From: Chloroflexota bacterium
GTDB lineage: Bacteria; Chloroflexota; Chloroflexia; JAMDCE01
Direction of reading: 5' to 3'
Assembly (NCBI GenBank): GCA_023489135.1
Contig: JAMDCE010000080.1
Location: 1 to 9,091 of the forward strand
Length of the DNA: 9,091 nucleotides
Shown here: positions 1-5,002 of the stretch, in pieces
How the letters are laid out: each line of letters opens with the position of its first letter
Numbering within the stretch: position 1 is the first letter of the stretch
Translations under genes and position numbers: made by a program
The notes under the pieces: model-generated
Seen by the model: the letters and a program-made list of their open reading frames with translations, nothing else
Told to the model about the DNA's origin: nothing
Databases searched by the model: none

Positions 1-1
1 G

Positions 2-442
2 GTTTTTTTCGGAATGGCCAGCACCGACGCCGCCACCACTCAGGTGGCGCCCAAGGTTGCGGCGCTTTTGAACCTGCCGCTGCACAGCTATTCCTCGAAA
101 GTCGAGATCGGCGATGGCGAAGTCAAATCGAACCGACAAACCGACAAGGGATACGACGTGGTCGGCAGCGGATTGCCCGCGGTCATCAGCGTGCTGAAAG
201 GCATCAACGAGCCGCGCTATCCCTCTCTGAAGGGAATTATGATGGCCAAGCGCGCCGAGATCACGGTCTGGTCGCTGGCGGACATCGACGGCGATGCGTC
301 CAGGGTGGGCAGGGAAGGCGCCAGGGAGAAGGTCCTGGGCTTCACCCAGACCAAAGGGCGACAGAAGGGCCAGATGGTCAAGGACGACGGCACGGCGGCG
401 ACGGTGATCGCCGAATTCCTCGTAGCCAGCAAGTGCCTGTAG
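2..442 (+). CDS. etfB: Electron transfer flavoprotein beta subunit (FixA-type), 5' partial
   Basis: This is the C-terminal 146 residues of an ETF beta subunit. The reading frame is open to the left edge (residues VFFG precede the first in-window ATG at 14), so the real start lies outside the window; the family is usually about 250-260 residues. Visible family features are the GMASTDAATTQVAP stretch at the edge, matching the nucleotide/FAD-binding region, and the ETF-beta signature EPRYPSLKGIM at 209-241. With EtfA it forms the soluble heterodimer that carries electrons from dehydrogenases or NADH. In FixABCX-type systems the beta subunit holds the bifurcating flavin; that is family knowledge and cannot be tested on this fragment. 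etfA follows after 20 bp, and fixC and fixX lie downstream, so FixA is the better sub-family name. Confidence is high for the family and moderate for bifurcating function. Confidence 0.95.
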   Translation, partial: VFFGMASTDAATTQVAPKVAALLNLPLHSYSSKVEIGDGEVKSNRQTDKGYDVVGSGLPAVISVLKGINEPRYPSLKGIMMAKRAEITVWSLADIDGDASRVGREGAREKVLGFTQTKGRQKGQMVKDDGTAATVIAEFLVASKCL

Positions 443-462
443 GAATGGAGGGAGATTAAACG

Positions 463-1452
463 TTGAGCGCGACGAACGATATCTGGGTATTTGTCGAACA
501 AGATCAAGGCGAGCCCAAGAGGGTGGCTCTCGAGCTGGCAACTAAATCCAAACAGCTGGCCGATGCGCTGGGCGGGTCCACCGCCGCGGTGGCTTTTGGT
601 GCCGGCTCGGCCGGAGCGGCCAAGAAGATGGGCGCCTACGGCTCGGCCACGGTCTACGTTGCCGAGGGGGACAAGCTCACCGGCTACGCCATAACCCCTC
701 AGGCCCAGGTGCTGGCCGACCTGATCGGTGAGAAGAAGCCCCGCGCCATCCTGTTCCCGGCCTCATCCGCCGGTAAGGACATCGCGGCGCAGGTATCCGC
801 CCGCCTGGGCGTGGGCGTGCTGACCAACTCCGTCGACGTGTCCGTGAAAGACGGCGCCGTCGTTTCCACCGCGCCGGCCTTCGGCGGCAGCATTGAGGTG
901 CAGAGCACCACCGTGGGAGACGGAACGGCTATCATCTGTGTGCGGCCCAACGCCTTCGCTCCGGAGCAGGTCGGCGGCGATGCGCAGGTCGTCGAGATCT
1001 CCCTGCCGGTCAAGGAGGACTCGCTGCTGGCCAAGATCGCGGATAGCATCGTCGAAGCCGGGGCGCAGGCCCCGCTGGAAGAGGCCGCCACCATCGTGGC
1101 CGGAGGCCGAGGCATCGCCGGAGCCGAGGGCTTCAAGGTCCTCGAAGACCTGGCCCGTGAGCTGGGAGGTGTGGTTGGAGCCTCTCGCGCGGCGGTCGAC
1201 GCCGGATGGATATCCTATCCCCACCAGGTGGGGCAGACCGGCAAGACGGTCAAGCCTAACCTGTACATCGCCTGCGGCATCTCCGGCGCCGTTCAGCACA
1301 AGGTGGGCATGCAGACCGCCAAATGCATCGTAGCCATAAACAAGAACCCTGAGTCCCCGATCTTCGAGTTCTGTGACCTGGGGATCGTCGGCGACCTGTT
1401 TGAGATAGTGCCGAAGCTGACCGAAGAGGTCAAGAAGCGGAAGCAAACGTAG
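463..1452 (+). CDS. etfA: Electron transfer flavoprotein alpha subunit (FixB-type)
   Basis: A 329-residue ETF alpha subunit of normal length that pairs with EtfB/FixA and binds FAD. The start is a TTG at 463, chosen because GGAGGGAG (447-454) sits 8 bases upstream and no ATG or GTG fits; an ATG at 445 meets a stop within five codons. Residues 1 to about 195 form the N-terminal domain. The C-terminal FAD domain shows GGRGIAG (214-220), ASRAAVDAGW (240-249), QVGQTGK (255-261), LYIACGISGAVQH (267-279), AINKNPESPIF (291-301) and GIVGDLFEIVP (307-317), all typical of ETF alpha. It lies 20 bp after etfB and is almost certainly cotranscribed with it. A strong hairpin follows 13 bp after its stop. 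The fixC/fixX neighbours suggest the FixB subgroup rather than a general beta-oxidation ETF. Confidence 0.96.
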   Translation: MSATNDIWVFVEQDQGEPKRVALELATKSKQLADALGGSTAAVAFGAGSAGAAKKMGAYGSATVYVAEGDKLTGYAITPQAQVLADLIGEKKPRAILFPASSAGKDIAAQVSARLGVGVLTNSVDVSVKDGAVVSTAPAFGGSIEVQSTTVGDGTAIICVRPNAFAPEQVGGDAQVVEISLPVKEDSLLAKIADSIVEAGAQAPLEEAATIVAGGRGIAGAEGFKVLEDLARELGGVVGASRAAVDAGWISYPHQVGQTGKTVKPNLYIACGISGAVQHKVGMQTAKCIVAINKNPESPIFEFCDLGIVGDLFEIVPKLTEEVKKRKQT

Positions 1453-1465
1453 CTGCTATGCCATG

Positions 1466-1493
1466 TGGTCGCCCTTCCTGGGAAGGGCGACCA
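1466..1493 (+). terminator. Hairpin terminator after etfA
   Basis: A perfect stem of 12 bp (left arm 1466-1477, right arm 1482-1493) closes a 4-base loop, 13 bp after the etfA stop. The tail is ATTTCT rather than a clean T run, so it may be a partial terminator or an RNA-stabilising hairpin that makes etfBA more abundant than fixCX. Confidence 0.65.
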
Positions 1494-1503
1494 TTTCTCA
1501 ACC

Positions 1504-1606
1504 GGTGCCCCGTCAGCCCGGGGGTTTGGGGGTGTCCCCCAAGGATTTCCTTACCCGGAGCATCCCGCGTACGGGATCCCGCCAGACGGGAGGGTGGTGC
1601 GGCACC
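1504..1606. other. Hairpin-rich spacer between etfA and fixC
   Basis: Four small inverted repeats follow one another: TTGGGGG/CCCCCAA (1526-1532 and 1536-1542), ATCCCG/CGGGAT (1562-1567 and 1572-1577), TCCCG/CGGGA (1577-1581 and 1587-1591) and GGTG/CACC (1596-1599 and 1603-1606). No credible ORF crosses the stretch. It looks like a small non-coding palindromic element lodged inside the operon; whether it is dispersed in the genome cannot be seen here. Confidence 0.5.
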
Positions 1607-1665
1607 AAAGCCCAGGCGAGCTGGATAATGAGGTGGTCTGATTCTGCGCTAGGGAAGGAAAGACC

Positions 1666-2964
1666 GTGGAAGAAGAGAAGTTTGACGTAATTGTTGTGGG
1701 AGCCGGGCCGGCCGGCCTTGCCGCGGCGTACGTGCTCGCCAAGGCCGGGCTGAACGTCGTGGTGTGCGAGCGCGGCGAGTACCCGGGGGCCAAAAACGTG
1801 ATGGGTGGCGTGCTCTACCGCCACGCCACGGAACAGATCGTCCCCGAGTTCTGGAAAGAGGCTCCGGTCGAGCGCTTCATAGTAGAACAGAAGATATGGA
1901 TGGCGGACGCCGATTCGGTGGTCACCGTGTCGCACAAGAACGCTCAGTTCGGAACCGAGCCCTACAATTTCTTCACCGTTCTGCGCGCGAAGTTCGACCG
2001 CTGGCTGGGCGAGAAGGTAGAGGAGGCGGGGGCTTTCGTCATACCCGAAACCTCGGTGGACGACGTGATCCGCAAGGACGGCAAGATAGTGGGAGTCAAG
2101 ACCGGCCGCGAGGACGGCGATCTGTACGCCGACGTGGTCGTCGCCGCCGACGGCGTGAACTCCATCATATCCAAGAAGGCCGGCCTGCACCCGGAGCTTC
2201 CTCCCCAAAACGTGGCGCTGGCCGTGAAGGAAGTGATCGCTCTCCCGGCGGAGAAGATCGAAGACCGCTTCAACCTCGAGGAAGGCCAGGGGGCGACCAT
2301 CGAGCTGGTCGGAGAGGTCACCGGCGGGATGATGGGCACCGGATTCATCTACACCAATAAGGATTCCCTGTCGGTCGGCGTGGGCGCCATCCTCTCGGAA
2401 TTCGTCAAGAAGGGAATCAGTCCCTACGACCTGCTCGAGTATATGAAGCAGCATCCCTCCATTCGTCCGCTGCTGGCCGGCGGCGAGCCCAAGGAGTACA
2501 TGGCTCACTTGATCCCCGAGGGAGGCTACAAGGCCGTTCCCAAGCTTTACACCGACGGTATGGTGGTGGTTGGGGACGCGGCCATGCTGGTGAACAGCTA
2601 CCATCGTGAAGGCTCCAACCTGGCCATGACCTCGGGACGTTTAGCAGCCGAGGCCATCCTGAAGGCCAAAGAGAAGAACGACTTTTCGGCTCAGAGCCTC
2701 TCGCTGTACCAGCAGCTGCTGGAGGAAAGCTTTGTCATCAAGGACCTGAAGAAGTACCAGGATGCACCGCATTTCTTCGAATCCAATCCCCACTTTATGA
2801 CCCAGTACCCTCAAATGCTGAACCAGGTCGCCCATCTGATGATGACGGTAGACGGCGTTCCCAAGAAAGACCGGCAAAAGGCGGCCTTGAAGGCCGTGAC
2901 CTCCAAGAGGTCTTACTGGCAGTTGGCCAAGGATATGTACCAGCTATGGAGAGTAATGGGATGA
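1666..2964 (+). CDS. fixC: FixC-type ETF:quinone oxidoreductase flavoprotein
   Basis: A 432-residue FAD protein of the ETF-QO/FixC family, close to the usual FixC length of about 430. It lacks the C-terminal iron-sulfur domain of the longer mitochondrial-type ETF-QO; FixX, encoded next, supplies it. The start is GTG at 1666 with AGGGAAGGAA (1651-1660) upstream. An N-terminal Rossmann motif GAGPAGLAAA (12-21) with acidic E35 binds the ADP part of FAD. The FixC signature GEYPGAKNVMGGVLY (37-51) follows, and the second FAD motif VVGDAAMLVN lies near residues 301-310, followed by HREGSNLAMTSGRLAAEAI. It takes electrons from EtfBA and passes them to the quinone pool. Its stop overlaps the fixX start (ATGA), indicating translational coupling. 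A 213-bp spacer separates it from etfA, so an independent promoter is possible, although no convincing one was seen. Confidence 0.95.
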   Translation: MEEEKFDVIVVGAGPAGLAAAYVLAKAGLNVVVCERGEYPGAKNVMGGVLYRHATEQIVPEFWKEAPVERFIVEQKIWMADADSVVTVSHKNAQFGTEPYNFFTVLRAKFDRWLGEKVEEAGAFVIPETSVDDVIRKDGKIVGVKTGREDGDLYADVVVAADGVNSIISKKAGLHPELPPQNVALAVKEVIALPAEKIEDRFNLEEGQGATIELVGEVTGGMMGTGFIYTNKDSLSVGVGAILSEFVKKGISPYDLLEYMKQHPSIRPLLAGGEPKEYMAHLIPEGGYKAVPKLYTDGMVVVGDAAMLVNSYHREGSNLAMTSGRLAAEAILKAKEKNDFSAQSLSLYQQLLEESFVIKDLKKYQDAPHFFESNPHFMTQYPQMLNQVAHLMMTVDGVPKKDRQKAALKAVTSKRSYWQLAKDMYQLWRVMG

Positions 2965-3260
2965 AACTGGAGACAAAGGTAAGAATCGAAGACAAGCTAT
3001 TCTTGGTCAAGTTCAAGCCGGATCACGAGCCGCACCTGGTCGTCATCTCGCAAGAGGTGTGCAAAACCAAGTGCGGAAACCGGCCGTGCACCTTCTTCTG
3101 CCCGGCCAAGGTCTACGAGTGGGAAGAAGCAGACCAGAAAATCACCGTGGGATTCGAGAACTGTCTCGAATGCGGTGCGTGCCGAATAGGTTGCCCACAC
3201 CAAAACCTGGAGTGGCGCTACCCGCGCGGCGGCTACGGGGTCACCTACAGGTGCGGCTAA
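2961..3260 (+). CDS. fixX: FixX-type ferredoxin-like protein
   Basis: A 99-residue iron-sulfur partner of FixC. The ATG at 2961 is preferred over the in-frame ATG at 2946 because it forms an ATGA overlap with the fixC stop and has GGAGAG (2948-2953) 7 bases upstream. The C-terminal half has C68-x2-C71-x2-C74-x3-C78-P, a canonical [4Fe-4S] motif, followed by the FixX hallmark WRYPRGGYGVTYR. A second cysteine set, C34-x3-C38-x4-C43-x3-C47-P, precedes PAKVYEW, so two clusters are possible; E. coli-type FixX keeps far fewer of these cysteines. It is expected to relay electrons between FixC and quinone or a low-potential acceptor. It is the last gene of the module: a small hairpin (GGGCCT/AGGCCC, 3261-3282) starts right after the stop and a larger one follows. 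Confidence 0.93.
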   Translation: MKLETKVRIEDKLFLVKFKPDHEPHLVVISQEVCKTKCGNRPCTFFCPAKVYEWEEADQKITVGFENCLECGACRIGCPHQNLEWRYPRGGYGVTYRCG

Positions 3261-3302
3261 GGGCCTCCACTCCTTCAGGCCCACCTGGTGGACGGCGAGA
3301 GC

Positions 3303-3339
3303 AAGCTTCCTCTCCCTTTTTGTGAGGGAGAGGAAGCTT
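3303..3339. terminator. 15-bp perfect hairpin after fixX
   Basis: Arms 3303-3317 and 3325-3339 are perfectly complementary over 15 bp around a 7-base loop (TTTTGTG). It lies 42 bp after fixX and probably ends or protects the fix transcript. No T run follows the right arm, so a palindromic repeat is an equal possibility. Between it and 3449 there is no gene, only weakly paired sequence with CGGTCCA/TGGACCG arms at 3364-3370 and 3415-3421. Confidence 0.5.
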
Positions 3340-3449
3340 CGCGGGCCTTCTGGGCAGTAGTGACGGTCCAATCTGACTCACACGTCTACAGCGGTTTCCG
3401 TAACGATTTAAACGTGGACCGAACAGCACCACGGCGGCAGTATCCAGGT

Positions 3450-3509
3450 GTAGCGCGGGGCTTGTCCCGCCCCGGAGGGGTGCGGGCGGGGGACAAGCCC
3501 CCGCGCTAC
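3450..3509. repeat. Large GC-rich inverted repeat
   Basis: Left arm 3450-3468 (GTAGCGCGGGGCTTGTCCC) pairs with right arm 3490-3509 over 19 bp with a single bulged G. The 21-base centre has its own short CCCC/GGGG hairpin. The right arm merges into the 47-bp direct repeat that reappears after the downstream transporter gene. It resembles a small palindromic, REP- or MITE-like element; no transposase is present. Confidence 0.75.
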
Positions 3510-3541
3510 CGGTTGCCCAAGCTAATCGAAAACCGCTCTAG
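3495..3541 (+). repeat. 47-bp direct repeat, copy 1
   Basis: This segment (starting AAGCCCCCGCGCTACC, ending CTCTAG) matches 4871-4917 at 46 of 47 positions; the only difference is T3537 versus A4913. Similarity continues a few bases leftward with a 2-base gap (GCGGGGGACAAG versus GCGGGGTAAG). The two copies bracket the cation efflux gene and its leader. Confidence 0.92.
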
Positions 3542-3571
3542 GGGTGGGGCAGATATAGTGCTTTTTAGTCA

Positions 3572-3601
3572 TTGACGTAACTCTCGTGGTCGCGATATAA
3601 T
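3572..3601 (+). promoter_or_regulatory. Strong sigma70-like promoter upstream of the CDF transporter
   Basis: TTGACG (3572-3577) and a perfect TATAAT (3596-3601) are separated by 18 bp. Transcription would begin near 3608, about 377 bases before the transporter start, which implies a long leader or a separate small RNA. Confidence 0.6.
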
Positions 3602-3607
3602 CAAGCT

Positions 3608-3925
3608 ATAAGATTGCACAGGATGAGCAGGCGATCGCCATCGCATTTCGGTGACACGCTTTATCGTTTTAAGCGGGTGAACGGGATGTAGAGCGGTGGG
3701 GCCGGGCCTATCTGGGCAGCGGGTAATCTAAGCCCGTGGGACTACATACCGATCGGCAGAATTCTTAGAGTGCTGCCAGAAGGGTGCTAATAGTACCTGG
3801 CACGGCATTTGATGGATTTGCCCCTGGGGATGGTCCTCGGGCTTTTTGCTACCCTGTAGGCCCATGGGGGCCAGGGGTTCGGGGATGTCTGCCGGAACTC
3901 CTTTTAAGTTACCGAGGGAACGAGG
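3608..3925 (+). other. Long structured leader or unidentified small RNA
   Basis: No credible protein is encoded between the promoter and the transporter's leader peptide. Several local pairings fall in series: CGCTT/AAGCG (3657-3661 with 3671-3675); CGGGATGTAG with CTACATACCG (3682-3691 with 3742-3751, 9 of 10 paired) enclosing further GC pairs; GGCAG/CTGCC (3755-3759 with 3773-3777); GGTGC/GTACC (3783-3787 with 3793-3797, one G-U pair); and CCCCTGG/CCAGGGG (3821-3827 with 3871-3877). Compared from memory, it does not show the hallmark sequences of tmRNA, RNase P RNA or SRP RNA, nor a clear NiCo or yybP-ykoY riboswitch core. It may be a regulatory leader for the transporter or an independent RNA. 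Confidence 0.35.
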
Positions 3926-3973
3926 ATGAAAAAGCTACGATTTCCATGCCATGGTCTCAACACTACAACATAG
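3926..3973 (+). CDS. Possible 15-residue leader peptide before the CDF gene
   Basis: An ATG at 3926 opens a 15-codon frame, MKKLRFPCHGLNTTT, ending in TAG at 3971-3973. GAGGG (3914-3918) lies 7 bases upstream, a well-placed ribosome-binding site. Its stop codon overlaps the AGGTAGG (3972-3978) that serves the transporter start at 3985, the geometry expected for translational coupling. The peptide contains a Cys-His pair. A frame this short can arise by chance, and no homology is recognised, so this is a proposal based on geometry only. Confidence 0.3.
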   Translation: MKKLRFPCHGLNTTT

Positions 3974-3984
3974 GTAGGCAAAAC

Positions 3985-4872
3985 GTGGTCAAGAGGGGAA
4001 CCAAGAGTAGGGCCGCGGCGCTCTCCATTGCTTCCAACTCAATACTGATAATCCTTAAGCTCGTGGTCGGCATTTCCATTGGCTCGGTCAGCGTCGTCTC
4101 CGAGGCCATCCACTCTGGCATAGACCTCGTGGCGGCCGTCATCGCCTTTTTCTCGGTACGGATAAGCGACCGGCCTCCCGACGAAGACCACCCATACGGA
4201 CACGGAAAGGTAGAGAACGTCTCCGGGTCCGTAGAGGCGGCGCTCATCCTCGTCGCGGCCTTCACGATCGTCTACGAGGCGGGCCGCAAGATCGTGTTCG
4301 GGATTGAGATCGAGTTCGTGGGACTGGGGATAGCGGTGATGTTGGCCTCCAGCGTCGTGAATCTGTTTGTTTCCAGGTATCTGGGACGCGTGGCAAGAGA
4401 GACCGACTCCGTCGCACTGGAGGCTGATGCCTGCCACTTGCACACCGACGTGATTACCTCGGCCGGAGTGCTGGGCGGACTCGTCCTGGTTCAGATCACC
4501 GGCTGGGCCATGCTCGACCCCATCTTTGCCATCGGCGTGGCGATCGTGATTGCCAGGGTTGCCTGGGACCTGACCCGAAAATCCTCGCCCGGCTTGCTGG
4601 ACTCCAAGCTCCCGGAGCACGAAGAGCAACAGATCCGCTCGGTGCTCTCGGATCACCAGACCTCCTTCATCGGCTTCCACGGGCTCAGAAGCAGGAAAGC
4701 GGGGTCGCAGCGCCTCGTGGACCTGCACCTGGTCGTCGACGACGAGGTGAGTGTGAATCAGGCCCACTCGCTGTGCGACCACCTCGAAGAGGAAATCGTC
4801 AGCCAGCTCCCGAACACCGACGTGACCATCCACGTGGAGCCCGCCTCAGCCAAGGAAGAGAAGGCGGGGTAA
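3985..4872 (+). CDS. Cation diffusion facilitator (CDF) metal efflux transporter
   Basis: A 295-residue CDF protein that exports divalent metal from the cytoplasm in exchange for protons. The GTG at 3985 is chosen because AGGTAGG ends 6 bases upstream and because it gives the family's usual N-terminus (VKRGTKSRAAALSIASN). The frame is open back to 3784, and ATG 3946 is an alternative, but the extension reads as non-coding. About six membrane segments lie between residues 13 and 200. The transport site is H43-x3-D47 (IHSGID) in TM2 and H151-x3-D155 (CHLHTD) in TM5. The family motif DHPYGHGKVE spans 68-77. The C-terminal cytoplasmic dimerisation domain shows GFHGLRSRKAG and ends TIHVEP. An HD-HD site in other CDFs favours zinc over cadmium, so zinc is the best guess. 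The gene lies between two direct repeats, and its TAA stop begins at the edge of the second copy. Confidence 0.92.
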   Translation: MVKRGTKSRAAALSIASNSILIILKLVVGISIGSVSVVSEAIHSGIDLVAAVIAFFSVRISDRPPDEDHPYGHGKVENVSGSVEAALILVAAFTIVYEAGRKIVFGIEIEFVGLGIAVMLASSVVNLFVSRYLGRVARETDSVALEADACHLHTDVITSAGVLGGLVLVQITGWAMLDPIFAIGVAIVIARVAWDLTRKSSPGLLDSKLPEHEEQQIRSVLSDHQTSFIGFHGLRSRKAGSQRLVDLHLVVDDEVSVNQAHSLCDHLEEEIVSQLPNTDVTIHVEPASAKEEKAG

Positions 4873-4917
4873 GCCCCCGCGCTACCGGTTGCCCAAGCTA
4901 ATCGAAAACCGCACTAG
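4871..4917 (+). repeat. 47-bp direct repeat, copy 2
   Basis: Copy of 3495-3541 with one mismatch (A4913). It begins inside the TAA stop codon of the transporter (4870-4872), so the stop itself and perhaps the preceding Gly-coding GGGG come from the repeat. Only the right half of the inverted repeat seen at 3450-3509 is represented here. Confidence 0.92.
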
Positions 4918-4936
4918 ACTCCGTTTGCTAAGCCCG

Positions 4937-4980
4937 GTTGGCTGCGCTGGTTCCCAAGCCTGGAAAACAGCGCAGCCAAC
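4937..4980. terminator. Bidirectional-type hairpin between convergent genes
   Basis: GTTGGCTGCGCTG (4937-4949) and CAGCGCAGCCAAC (4968-4980) are perfectly complementary over 13 bp. The 18-base loop can form an inner TTCC/GGAA stem (4951-4954 with 4962-4965). It lies between the stop of the plus-strand transporter and the stop of the minus-strand deacetylase, where a shared terminator is expected. A short T4 follows at about 4999. Confidence 0.7.
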
Positions 4981-5002
4981 TCCCTGAGTAGAATCCCCTT
5001 TT

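Noticed and set aside
1513..2604. Long antisense ORF (363 residues) opposite fixC
   Set aside because: It is a shadow of the strongly conserved FixC frame, with His/Gly-rich composition typical of antisense translation and no recognisable family.
3600..3950. tmRNA, RNase P RNA, SRP RNA or a known metal riboswitch in the CDF leader
   Set aside because: None of the hallmark sequences I know (tmRNA ends and tag frame, the GAGGAAAGTCC of RNase P, the GGAAGCAGCC tetraloop region of SRP, conserved NiCo or yybP-ykoY cores) could be found by eye.
3784..3984. N-terminal extension of the CDF protein to a GTG at 3784 (67 extra residues)
   Set aside because: The added sequence is Gly/Pro-rich, resembles no CDF N-terminus and overlaps predicted RNA stems; AGGTAGG directly before GTG 3985 gives a family-like start.
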